A stretch of 64,000 nucleotides of DNA, taken from Petrocella sp024636985. Lineage in GTDB: Bacteria; Bacillota; Clostridia; Lachnospirales; Vallitaleaceae. Made by a program: the position numbers and the translations under genes. Positions 34,719-42,555 of this stretch are shown here, in pieces. The notes below the pieces were generated by a model that saw only the letters and a program-made list of their open reading frames with translations, was not told the origin of the DNA and searched no databases. The stretch lies in the NCBI GenBank assembly GCA_024636985.1, contig JAGXFY010000026.1, forward strand, positions 1 to 64,000. The letters run 5' to 3'. The stretch's first letter is position 1. Every line of letters starts with the position of its first letter.

Positions 34719-35753
34719 ATGGAAGCATATACTGCCGCTTTACAGAAAATAATTCCAAAAGAGTTGACCGTATTAAGACGTAGATACAAAGTCCTTAGAG
34801 GTATTCATCTTTTTCAACCTATCGGTAGACGTTCTCTGTCGGATCGAATACACTTAAGTGAAAAGTTGATTCGTACAGATACTGAGTTTATGCGTGATGA
34901 AGGCTTTATTTCTTCATCTGGCTCAGGGATGATGCTTGAACCTATGGGTATACAATTGCTCAATGATTTGAAAGATTTTATGGAGCAGATTGAAGGTCTA
35001 AGTACAATTGAAGAACAGATCAAAGACATCCTTGAATGTGAGGAAGTTGTCATTGTATCTGGTGATGCGGATTTGGATGATGAGGCTATTTATAATATTG
35101 GTCATGCAGCAGCTAAAGTTTTACTTAGGAATATCACGAATAATGATATTATTGCACTTACTGGCGGATCAACTGTTCATCGGATGATTGAAGCCATACC
35201 ATCAAGCCCTATAAAGGCGAAGAATGTATATGTCGTACCGGCTAGAGGTAGTCTTGGGAATAATGTGTCATATCAAGCCAATACTCTAGTGGCTATGCTC
35301 GCTGAAAAAATTCACTCAAACTATACTTTATTAAATATTCCGGATAATCTGAGTCAAAAATCTCTTGAAAGTGTACGAGAAGAACCGGAGATTCAAGAAA
35401 CACTGAATAAGCTTATAAAATCCAATATACTCATTTATGGTATTGGAAATGCAAATAAAATGTCGGAACGTAGGAATCTTGGACAGGATATAGTCAAGCA
35501 TCTTTCGGACCATCATGCGATGGCTGAAGCTTTAGGTTATTATTTTAACCAACAAGGTGAAGTTATTTACGCATCTAGATCAATTGGTATAACAATGGAT
35601 CAAATGACTGAATTAAAATATCCAATAGCGGTGGCTGGAGGTCATAGTAAATCTGATGCAATTTTATCAGTTAAGAAGCTATTAAGTCGTGGATGTGTTA
35701 TAATGGACGAGGGTGCGGCAAACGGTGTTATAGCACTTTCGAAGCATAAATAG
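34719..35753 (+). CDS. cggR: Central glycolytic genes regulator (SorC family)
   Basis: A 344-residue repressor of the glycolytic operon, released by fructose-1,6-bisphosphate in relatives. The N-terminal HTH (about 25-75, RRYKVLRGIHLFQPIGRRSL) matches CggR closely. The C-terminal sugar-phosphate domain has ALTGGSTV near 146 and VYVVPARGSLG. GGGAG six bases before ATG 34719 picks this start; an upstream in-frame ATG would lie inside the operator. It precedes gap, pgk, tpiA and gpmI. Confidence 0.93.
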   Translation: MEAYTAALQKIIPKELTVLRRRYKVLRGIHLFQPIGRRSLSDRIHLSEKLIRTDTEFMRDEGFISSSGSGMMLEPMGIQLLNDLKDFMEQIEGLSTIEEQIKDILECEEVVIVSGDADLDDEAIYNIGHAAAKVLLRNITNNDIIALTGGSTVHRMIEAIPSSPIKAKNVYVVPARGSLGNNVSYQANTLVAMLAEKIHSNYTLLNIPDNLSQKSLESVREEPEIQETLNKLIKSNILIYGIGNANKMSERRNLGQDIVKHLSDHHAMAEALGYYFNQQGEVIYASRSIGITMDQMTELKYPIAVAGGHSKSDAILSVKKLLSRGCVIMDEGAANGVIALSKHK

Positions 35754-35844
35754 TCAATAAGCTGTTTTACAGCTTTAGATTTATGGTCCTTTAGGGCTCT
35801 AAGTCATAGATAAAAACAATAATATATTCTAGGAGGAAACAAAA

Positions 35845-36852
35845 ATGACAAAAATCGCAATTAATGGTTTTGGACGTATCGGTCGTCTTGCATTTAGACA
35901 AATGTTCGATGCAGAAGGTTATGAAATCGTAGGTATCAACGACTTAACAGATGCTAAAACATTGGCTCACTTGTTGAAGTATGACTCAGCACAAGGTAGA
36001 TTTGGTAAAGAAGTTACAGCTACAGAAGATTCAATTATTGTAGAAGGAAAAGAAATTAAGATCTATGCTCAAAGAGATCCTAAAGAACTTCCTTGGGGTG
36101 AATTGGATGTTGACGTTGTACTTGAATGTACAGGATTTTTTGCAGATAAAGACAAAGCTTCAGCGCATATTACAGCTGGTGCAAAAAAAGTTGTTATATC
36201 AGCACCTGCTACAGGTGATTTAAAAAGCGTTGTATTTGGCGTTAATGAGAACGTTCTAGATGGTTCAGAAACAGTTGTTTCAGCTGCTTCTTGTACAACA
36301 AACTGTTTAGCACCAATGGCAGATACACTAAACAAATTAGCTAAAATTGAAAAAGGTTTCATGACTACAATTCATGCTTATACCAATGACCAAAACACAT
36401 TAGATGCACCTCATGCAAAAGGTGACTTAAGAAGAGCTAGAGCAGCAGCGGCTAACATCGTACCTAATACAACAGGTGCAGCTAAAGCAATCGGTCTTGT
36501 AATTCCTGAGCTTAATGGTGTTCTTGATGGCGCAGCACAACGTGTTCCAGTAATCACAGGTTCATTAACAGAATTAGTATCTGTTGTGAATGGTGAAGTA
36601 ACAGTGGATCAAGTGAATGCAGCTATGAAAGCAGCAGCTAATGCTTCTTTCGGTTACAATGAAGAGCCTATTGTTTCAACTGACGTAATCGGAATCACTT
36701 TTGGTTCATTATTTGATGCAACTCAAACAAAAGTAACACCACTTGGTAATGGTCAATCTCTTGTTAAGACAGTTTCATGGTATGACAATGAGAACTCCTA
36801 TACTAGCCAAATGGTTAGAGTTATCAAATACTTAGATGAATTAAGCAAGTAA
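35845..36852 (+). CDS. gapA: Glyceraldehyde-3-phosphate dehydrogenase
   Basis: A 335-residue NAD-dependent glycolytic enzyme. The Rossmann motif INGFGRIGRLAFR is at 5-17, and the active Cys is in SAASCTTNCLAP near 153. CNNNN-type GAP signature and the SWYDNEN terminal motif are all present. Strong GGAGG site and rich use of preferred codons (TCA, GCA, GTT) suggest high expression. A strong terminator and a long hairpin follow. Confidence 0.98.
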   Translation: MTKIAINGFGRIGRLAFRQMFDAEGYEIVGINDLTDAKTLAHLLKYDSAQGRFGKEVTATEDSIIVEGKEIKIYAQRDPKELPWGELDVDVVLECTGFFADKDKASAHITAGAKKVVISAPATGDLKSVVFGVNENVLDGSETVVSAASCTTNCLAPMADTLNKLAKIEKGFMTTIHAYTNDQNTLDAPHAKGDLRRARAAAANIVPNTTGAAKAIGLVIPELNGVLDGAAQRVPVITGSLTELVSVVNGEVTVDQVNAAMKAAANASFGYNEEPIVSTDVIGITFGSLFDATQTKVTPLGNGQSLVKTVSWYDNENSYTSQMVRVIKYLDELSK

Positions 36853-36890
36853 TCCTCAATAAGTATAATAGAATTTAATATGATCCATAG

Positions 36891-36936
36891 ATGGGTCCGG
36901 TCTTGTAGCTTGACTATGCGGCCGGGCCCATTTTGT
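36891..36936 (+). terminator. Terminator between gapA and pgk
   Basis: TGGGTCCGG pairs with CCGGGCCCA around a 21-nt loop, with TTTTG after. It may reduce transcription of pgk relative to gapA. Confidence 0.75.
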
Positions 36937-36976
36937 TCTATATTAGAAAATTACTAATTTTCTAATATAGAACAAA
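36932..36976. other. Near-perfect 45-bp palindrome after the gapA terminator
   Basis: Arms TTTGTTCTATATTAGAAAATTA and its complement, 22 pairs without mismatch around a single C. It starts inside the T-tract of the terminator. No T-tail follows; it could protect the 3' end of pgk mRNA, act as a processing site, or be a scar of an inverted duplication. Confidence 0.8.
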
Positions 36977-37033
36977 TATTTGAATTCCAAATTATAACCA
37001 ATATTATATGAAGATTAGAAGGGAGCAGTAATT

Positions 37034-38224
37034 ATGTTTAGTAAAAAGACAGTAGAAGATATTCAGGTAGCAGGGAAACAAGTGTTAGTAAGATGTGACT
37101 TTAATGTTCCAATCATTGATGGCGCAATAACAGATATTAACAGACTTGAAGGTGCATTGCCAACTATTAATAAGTTGATCAGCGAAGGCGCAAAAGTGAT
37201 TTTATGCTCTCACTTAGGCAAGCCAAAAGGCCCGGATGCAAAATATTCATTAGCACCTGTTGCAACTAAGCTTTCTGAAATGTTAGGTAAAGAAGTTGTT
37301 TTTGCAGCGGACGATGAAGTCGTAGGTCCAAAAGCAAAAGCAGCAGTTGAAGCGATGCAAGACGGCGATGTTGTGCTTCTTGAAAACACAAGATTCAGAG
37401 CTGAAGAATCTAAGAATGGAGAAGCTTTCTCAAAAGACCTTGCTTCATTAGCACAAATATTTGTAAATGATGCTTTTGGTACAGCGCATAGAGCCCATTG
37501 TTCTAATGTTGGTGTTACTGAGTATATGGAAACCAGTGTTGTTGGCTACTTGATGCAAAAAGAAATCGACTACCTTGGTAATGCGATAGAAAACCCTGAA
37601 AGACCTTTCGTTGCTATTTTAGGTGGTGCAAAAGTTTCTGATAAGATTGATGTAATCAACAACCTGCTTGATAAAGTTAATACAATTATTATTGGTGGCG
37701 GCATGGCTTATACGTTTTTGAAAGCACTTGGAAATGACGTCGGAAGTTCATTGCTTGAAGGTGACAAATTAAATTATGCCCTTAAAATGATTGATAAGGC
37801 AATGGAAAAGAATGTACGCTTCTTACTACCGATTGATCATGTTGTAGCCAAAGAGTTTAAGAATGATACAGAATTTAAGACCGTTCACCGTGGTGGTATT
37901 GAAGGTGAGTGGATGGGACTTGATATCGGTCCTGAAACACAAGCTTTATATGCAGATGCAATAAAAGGCGCTAAAACCGTTATATGGAATGGTCCAATGG
38001 GTGTGTTTGAATTCGATAATTTTGCAAATGGTACAAAAGCAATTGCTCAAGCTCTTGCAGATGCAGATTGTATTTCTATTATCGGTGGTGGTGACTCTGC
38101 AGCAGCGGTTAACCAACTTGGATTTGGTGAAAGAATGTCTCATATCTCAACAGGTGGTGGTGCTTCCTTAGAATTTTTGGAAGGTAAGGAATTACCCGGT
38201 CTTGCAGCAGCTGACAACAAATAG
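37034..38224 (+). CDS. pgk: Phosphoglycerate kinase
   Basis: A 396-residue two-domain enzyme that makes ATP from 1,3-bisphosphoglycerate. RCDFNVPI near 23 binds substrate, HLGKPKG near 58, and the ATP-loop GGGDSAAAVNQLG near 358 is present. The hinge helix is seen at about 185-200. The start has AGGGAGCAG upstream. It precedes tpiA by 30 bp. Confidence 0.98.
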   Translation: MFSKKTVEDIQVAGKQVLVRCDFNVPIIDGAITDINRLEGALPTINKLISEGAKVILCSHLGKPKGPDAKYSLAPVATKLSEMLGKEVVFAADDEVVGPKAKAAVEAMQDGDVVLLENTRFRAEESKNGEAFSKDLASLAQIFVNDAFGTAHRAHCSNVGVTEYMETSVVGYLMQKEIDYLGNAIENPERPFVAILGGAKVSDKIDVINNLLDKVNTIIIGGGMAYTFLKALGNDVGSSLLEGDKLNYALKMIDKAMEKNVRFLLPIDHVVAKEFKNDTEFKTVHRGGIEGEWMGLDIGPETQALYADAIKGAKTVIWNGPMGVFEFDNFANGTKAIAQALADADCISIIGGGDSAAAVNQLGFGERMSHISTGGGASLEFLEGKELPGLAAADNK

Positions 38225-38254
38225 ATTTATTTATGATTATATGGAGGTAATGAA

Positions 38255-39001
38255 ATGCGTAGAATGATTACAGCGGGAAATTGGAAAATGAATAAAACCC
38301 CAAAAGAAGCAGTGGCTTTGATTGAGGAATTAATACCACTCGTAAAATCCGAGGATACAGATGTTGTATTCTGTGTTCCTGCAGTGGATTTAGTAGCTGC
38401 AGTTGAAGCAACTAAAGGTACAAACATTGCTATAGGTGCTCAAAATATGCACTTTGAAGACAAAGGTGCCTATACCGGTGAAATAGCAGCGAATATGTTA
38501 ACTGAAATCGGTGTTAAATATGTTGTCATCGGTCACTCAGAAAGACGTGAATATTTTGCTGAAACCAACGAAACGGTTAACAAAAAAGTCTTAAAAGCTC
38601 TAGAATGTGATATCGTGCCGATTTTATGCTGTGGAGAGTATCTTGAGCAAAGAGAACAAGGTGTAACCGTAGATCTTGTGAGACAACAGATCAAGGTTGG
38701 CTTACTTGGTGTGTCACCAGAAGATGCTAAAAAAGTTGTTATTGCTTATGAGCCGATTTGGGCGATAGGCACAGGTGTTACTGCTACAAGTGACCAAGCA
38801 GAAGAAGTTTGTGCGGCTATTAGAGAATTACTTGTTGAGCTTTATGGAACAGAAGTTGCTGAAGCTATGAGAATTCAATATGGTGGTTCAGTAAATGCAG
38901 GAAATGCTGCTGAATTATTCTCAAAACCAAATATTGATGGTGGTTTGGTTGGTGGTGCCAGCCTAACAACCGGATTTGGTGATATTGTTAACTTTAAGTA
39001 A
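38255..39001 (+). CDS. tpiA: Triose-phosphate isomerase
   Basis: A 248-residue TIM barrel. GNWKMNKT at 7-14 has the catalytic Lys11 region, HSERREYF near 94 the His, and the catalytic Glu is in AYEPIWAIGTG near 166. Loop 6 and the GGSVNAGNA phosphate site are complete. It is co-transcribed with pgk. Confidence 0.98.
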   Translation: MRRMITAGNWKMNKTPKEAVALIEELIPLVKSEDTDVVFCVPAVDLVAAVEATKGTNIAIGAQNMHFEDKGAYTGEIAANMLTEIGVKYVVIGHSERREYFAETNETVNKKVLKALECDIVPILCCGEYLEQREQGVTVDLVRQQIKVGLLGVSPEDAKKVVIAYEPIWAIGTGVTATSDQAEEVCAAIRELLVELYGTEVAEAMRIQYGGSVNAGNAAELFSKPNIDGGLVGGASLTTGFGDIVNFK

Positions 39002-39018
39002 GAGCATACTATAAGGTA

Positions 39019-39050
39019 TATAAAGGGTTGCATCCCGCAACCCTTTATAA
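39019..39050 (+). terminator. Hairpin after tpiA
   Basis: TATAAAGGGTTG pairs with CAACCCTTTATA around a 7-nt loop. It lacks a real T-tract, so termination is likely partial. Confidence 0.55.
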
Positions 39051-39057
39051 TATCCTA

Positions 39058-39086
39058 TTCAAACTTTTCATGGGTTATGGTATAAT
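39058..39086 (+). promoter_or_regulatory. Possible promoter for gpmI
   Basis: TTCAAA, 17 bp, TATAAT. It would allow gpmI to be read apart from the cggR operon. Confidence 0.5.
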
Positions 39087-39102
39087 GATAATTAGAATCA
39101 AT

Positions 39103-39175
39103 ACTTAATACTTAATACTTAATATTTAATATTTAAGCTTTTGCATAGCCTGTTATGCAAGTGCTTAAATATTAA
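39103..39175. repeat. AT-rich short repeats and nested hairpin in the gpmI leader
   Basis: AATACTTAATACTTAATACTT followed by AATATTTAATATTTAAG are 7-bp iterations. The last merges with a hairpin: TTAATATTTAAGC (39126-39138) pairs with GCTTAAATATTAA (39163-39175), enclosing TTTGCATA/TATGCAA. The hairpin ends 11 bases before the ribosome site. Confidence 0.75.
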
Positions 39176-39200
39176 TATACATAGAAAAGGAGCAATGATA

Positions 39201-40742
39201 ATGATAAAAAAACCAACAGTATTAATGATCTTAGACGGTTATGGTCTAAATGATAAAAAAGAGGGTAATGCCGTCTATTTGGCAAATAAGCCGGTTATGG
39301 ATAAGATTACATCAACCTACCCTTCAGTAGAAGGAAAAGCCAGTGGCTTAGATGTAGGCTTGCCAGATGGTCAAATGGGTAACTCAGAAGTGGGTCATCT
39401 GAACATTGGTGCAGGTAGAGTTGTGTATCAGGAACTTACAAGAATTACCAAATCTATCAAGGATGGTGATTTTTTTGAGAACCCGGCATTACTTAAGGCT
39501 ATAGACAATTGTAAAGCAAATAAGAGCGATCTTCATTTGTGGGGTCTATTATCCGATGGTGGTGTACATAGCCATATTGAGCATTTGTATGCTTTATTAG
39601 AGCTCACTAAAAAGGAAGGACTACAAAATGTTTATGTCCATTGCTTTTTAGACGGAAGAGATACGCCACCGGCTTCCGGTATTCAGTATGTTACCGAATT
39701 ACAGAACAAAATGGATACTTTGCAAATAGGTAAGATTGCTTCAGTCCATGGACGCTATTATGCTATGGATAGAGACAATCGATGGGAACGTGTACAATTG
39801 GCATATGATGCCCTTGTTGAAGGTGTGGGTCAAATGGCGAATTCAGGTATAGAAGCGGTTAAGAATTCTTATGAGCAGGGCAATACTGATGAATTTGTTT
39901 TACCAACTGTTGTTTTAGAAAATGGAAAACCTATGGCAACTGTAAAGAATCATGATTCAGTTATTTTCTTTAATTTTAGACCGGACCGTGCACGTGAACT
40001 AACCAGAGCTTTTTGTGATGGAACCTTTAGTGGCTTTGAGAGAAAAAAAGGGTTGATGGAACTTGTATTTACTTGTTTCACCAATTATGATATTACAATC
40101 AATAACAAGGAAGTAGCTTACGGTAAAACTTCTCTAACCAACACACTCGGTGAATATATTTCCGGTCTTGGTAAAACACAATTAAGGCTGGCAGAAACAG
40201 AGAAATACGCTCATGTTACCTTCTTCTTTAATGGAGGGGTCGAGGTTCCTAATCCTGGTGAAGATCGAATCCTTGTGCCTTCACCAAAGGTTGCAACCTA
40301 TGATTTGCAACCGGAAATGAGTGCATTTCAAGTTAGCTATGAGTTGGTAAAAGCAATTAAGGGCGGTATGCACGATCTAATTATAGTTAATTTTGCAAAT
40401 CCGGACATGGTCGGCCATACAGGTATAGTATCAGCGGTAGTCAAAGCCATTGAGACCATCGATCAATGTGTTGGCGCTGCTTATGAAGCCCTAAAAGAAG
40501 TCAATGGTGTTATGTTTATATGTGCGGATCATGGAAACTCAGAACAATTAATTGATTATTCAACACATCAGCCTTTTACTGCACATACAACTAATCCTGT
40601 ACCTTTTATACTGGTTAACGGAGATCCAGGTGTAACCCTAAGAGAAGGTAAATTGGCAGATATCGCACCGACTTTGTTAGATTTAATGGATATTGAAGTT
40701 CCGGAAGAAATGACCGGTAGATCTTTATTGGTAAAACCGTAG
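39201..40742 (+). CDS. gpmI: 2,3-bisphosphoglycerate-independent phosphoglycerate mutase
   Basis: A 513-residue two-domain, Mn-dependent enzyme that interconverts 3- and 2-phosphoglycerate. MILDGYGLN at 9-17 gives the first Asp, the catalytic Ser is in QMGNSEVGHLNIGAG near 63, and ADHGNSEQ near 440 the metal site. AAGGAG lies eight bases before ATG 39201; two-codon and longer upstream starts fit the site less well. It is the last gene of the glycolytic run. Confidence 0.96.
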   Translation: MIKKPTVLMILDGYGLNDKKEGNAVYLANKPVMDKITSTYPSVEGKASGLDVGLPDGQMGNSEVGHLNIGAGRVVYQELTRITKSIKDGDFFENPALLKAIDNCKANKSDLHLWGLLSDGGVHSHIEHLYALLELTKKEGLQNVYVHCFLDGRDTPPASGIQYVTELQNKMDTLQIGKIASVHGRYYAMDRDNRWERVQLAYDALVEGVGQMANSGIEAVKNSYEQGNTDEFVLPTVVLENGKPMATVKNHDSVIFFNFRPDRARELTRAFCDGTFSGFERKKGLMELVFTCFTNYDITINNKEVAYGKTSLTNTLGEYISGLGKTQLRLAETEKYAHVTFFFNGGVEVPNPGEDRILVPSPKVATYDLQPEMSAFQVSYELVKAIKGGMHDLIIVNFANPDMVGHTGIVSAVVKAIETIDQCVGAAYEALKEVNGVMFICADHGNSEQLIDYSTHQPFTAHTTNPVPFILVNGDPGVTLREGKLADIAPTLLDLMDIEVPEEMTGRSLLVKP

Positions 40743-40779
40743 ATAAAAGCATATTATTATAGATATAGATTCAGTAGAT

Positions 40780-40818
40780 TAAGATGGTAGTTGTCAATTG
40801 ACCTACCATCTTTTCCTT
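40780..40818 (+). terminator. Terminator after gpmI
   Basis: AAGATGGTAG pairs with CTACCATCTT, followed by TTCC and more T. The loop itself (TTGTCAATTGAC) is self-complementary. Confidence 0.88.
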
Positions 40819-40820
40819 TG

Positions 40821-40934
40821 TTCTCTAGGAAAGTCTATGCTATGTTAATGCGTTGAAGCATCGCATTAACTAACAGGGAAGTCTTTCCTGCCGGAACAAT
40901 TTGCAAGCAAAGCGATGCGTAGCCTCTTTGTTCT
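40821..40934. repeat. Intergenic structured repeat, family B copy 3 (best preserved)
   Basis: TTCTCTAGGAAAGTC...GTTAATGCG/CGCATTAAC...GACTTTCCT-like arm...GGAACAA...TTGTTC. The hairpin GTTAATGCG-TTGAAGCAT-CGCATTAAC is perfect here. It follows directly on the gpmI terminator. Confidence 0.85.
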
Positions 40935-40992
40935 GATGAATAAGAGTCAAAGGAATATAGTGTACTTTCTTAAAGTTTTATGTGTGCTAGGG

Positions 40993-41021
40993 TTGACAAA
41001 AAACAGTTATTCAAGTAAAAT
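40993..41021 (+). promoter_or_regulatory. Promoter of fabV
   Basis: TTGACA, 17 bp, TAAAAT. The -10 is covered by the palindrome at 41017-41045. Confidence 0.85.
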
Positions 41022-41045
41022 TACTTTGAAAATCAAAGTAATTTT
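41017..41045 (+). promoter_or_regulatory. FabT/FabR-like operator
   Basis: AAAATTACTTTGA and TCAAAGTAATTTT, 13 perfect pairs around AAA. The core ACTTTGAnnnTCAAAGT is like the site of MarR-family regulators of fatty-acid genes in Firmicutes (FabT/FabR), from memory. It overlaps the -10 box and start of transcription, so binding should repress. Confidence 0.65.
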
Positions 41046-41060
41046 GATAGGAGATAAAAC

Positions 41061-42251
41061 ATGATAGTTGAACCGAAAGTCAGAGGATTCATATGTACAA
41101 CTGCCCACCCAGAAGGATGTGCAGCGAGTGTCAATCATCAAATAGCTTATGTTAAAAATCAAGGCACTTTAGAAGGCCCCAAGAATGTACTGATTATCGG
41201 TGCATCAACCGGTTATGGTTTGGCGACGAGAATCGTAGCCATGGCTGGGTGTAGCGCCAATACACTAGGTGTCTTTTACGAAAGAGAATCCAACGGAAAA
41301 AGAACAGCAACGGCTGGTTGGTATAATACAGCAGCTTTTGAAGTGGCAGCAACTGATGCAGGTTTATATGCTTCAAGTATAAACGGTGATGCCTTTTCAC
41401 ATGAGATTAAAGAACAAGCAATAGAAAAAATCAAAAAGGAAATGGGTAAAATAGATCTCGTGGTCTACTCACTAGCTGCTCCTAGAAGAATAGATCCTGA
41501 CACAGGTGAGAAATATGGATCTGTACTTAAACCGATTGGACAATCTTATACAAACAAATCCATTGATGTCATGCAAGGTCAAATAACAGAAGCCACTATT
41601 GAACCTGCAACGACAGAAGAGATTGAAAACACCATCAAAGTTATGGGTGGCGAAGACTGGGAATTATGGATTAAAAAACTTTTGGAAGCAGATGTATTGG
41701 CAGAAGGTGTTAGAACCATTGCCTATTCTTATATTGGTCCGGATATCACTTTAGCTATGTACCGTGAAGGAACCATAGGTAAAGCGAAGGAGCATCTTGA
41801 ACACACCGCTAAGGACCTTACAGCCTTGCTAAAAGACTTAAATGGTGTTGCCTATGTGACCGTTGCAAAAGCGTTGGTGACACAAGCCAGTGCAGCTATT
41901 CCTATTGTTCCGCTCTATATTGGTGCACTGTACAAGGTTATGAAGGCAAAAGGTACCCATGAAGGGTGTATTGAACAGATTTATAGATTGTTTAAGGACT
42001 TTTTGTATGCCAAAGAGGTTAAGACAGACGAAGAAGGTCGTATTCGTACAGATGATTATGAAATGGAAGCAGATGTACAACACGATGCAATAGCATTATT
42101 TGATCAAGTAACTACAGATACTTTGCAGCAAGTGCTGGATATTCAGTCTTATCAAGATGAGTTTTTCAAGCTTTTTGGCTTTGGTTTTGATGAAGTGGAC
42201 TATGAGCAAGATGTTGAGGTTAAGGTGGATATACCGAGTATTGAGTTATAA
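41061..42251 (+). CDS. fabV: Trans-2-enoyl-ACP/CoA reductase (FabV/Ter family)
   Basis: A 396-residue NADH-dependent enoyl reductase. The family start VRGFICTTAHPEGCAASV, cofactor loop IGASTGYGLATRI near 50, and catalytic Tyr-x8-Lys (SYIGPDITLAMYREGTIGKAK near 226-246) are present. FabV serves fatty-acid synthesis; its close relative Ter serves butyryl-CoA formation. The FabT-like operator speaks for fatty-acid synthesis, but there are no fab neighbours, so the split is uncertain. It stands alone between repeat elements. Confidence 0.9.
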   Translation: MIVEPKVRGFICTTAHPEGCAASVNHQIAYVKNQGTLEGPKNVLIIGASTGYGLATRIVAMAGCSANTLGVFYERESNGKRTATAGWYNTAAFEVAATDAGLYASSINGDAFSHEIKEQAIEKIKKEMGKIDLVVYSLAAPRRIDPDTGEKYGSVLKPIGQSYTNKSIDVMQGQITEATIEPATTEEIENTIKVMGGEDWELWIKKLLEADVLAEGVRTIAYSYIGPDITLAMYREGTIGKAKEHLEHTAKDLTALLKDLNGVAYVTVAKALVTQASAAIPIVPLYIGALYKVMKAKGTHEGCIEQIYRLFKDFLYAKEVKTDEEGRIRTDDYEMEADVQHDAIALFDQVTTDTLQQVLDIQSYQDEFFKLFGFGFDEVDYEQDVEVKVDIPSIEL

Positions 42252-42279
42252 GAGTCTGAAAGCATAGATTTAATATAAA

Positions 42280-42385
42280 GGTCCTATGAAGACCCTTCCA
42301 CTGTATGTATAACTAAAACAGTAAGTATTTATTCTCAGATTGTCCGAAGGGAAAGACTGGAGAAGAATGCTTACTGTTTTTTGCA
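42280..42385. repeat. Intergenic structured repeat, family C copy 2
   Basis: GGTCCTATGAAGACCCTTCC at 42280 then the hairpin 42315-42382: AAAACAGTAAGTA...TGCTTACTGTTTT with the loop GATTGTCCGAAGGGAAAGACTGG, as in copy 1. A T-tract follows, so it likely terminates fabV. Confidence 0.75.
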
Positions 42386-42431
42386 TGTAGATAGATTGTA
42401 ATATTGGGTCTAGTTAGAAAAGACTATAGTA

Positions 42432-42464
42432 ATTGAAAACCATTCTCACAAAATAGTTTTCAAT
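42432..42464 (+). promoter_or_regulatory. Inverted repeat at the eno promoter
   Basis: ATTGAAAAC and GTTTTCAAT, nine perfect pairs 15 bp apart. The right arm covers the likely -35 box of eno. Confidence 0.5.
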
Positions 42465-42485
42465 CTTGTACGATTATAGTATAAT
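42457..42485 (+). promoter_or_regulatory. Promoter of eno
   Basis: TTTTCA, 17 bp, TATAAT; leader about 65 nt. Confidence 0.65.
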
Positions 42486-42555
42486 GGAGTAAGAAGCTTG
42501 GACAACTCGATTGGGTATGGTCCTAAATAATAATGTATATGAAAGGAGTCATATT

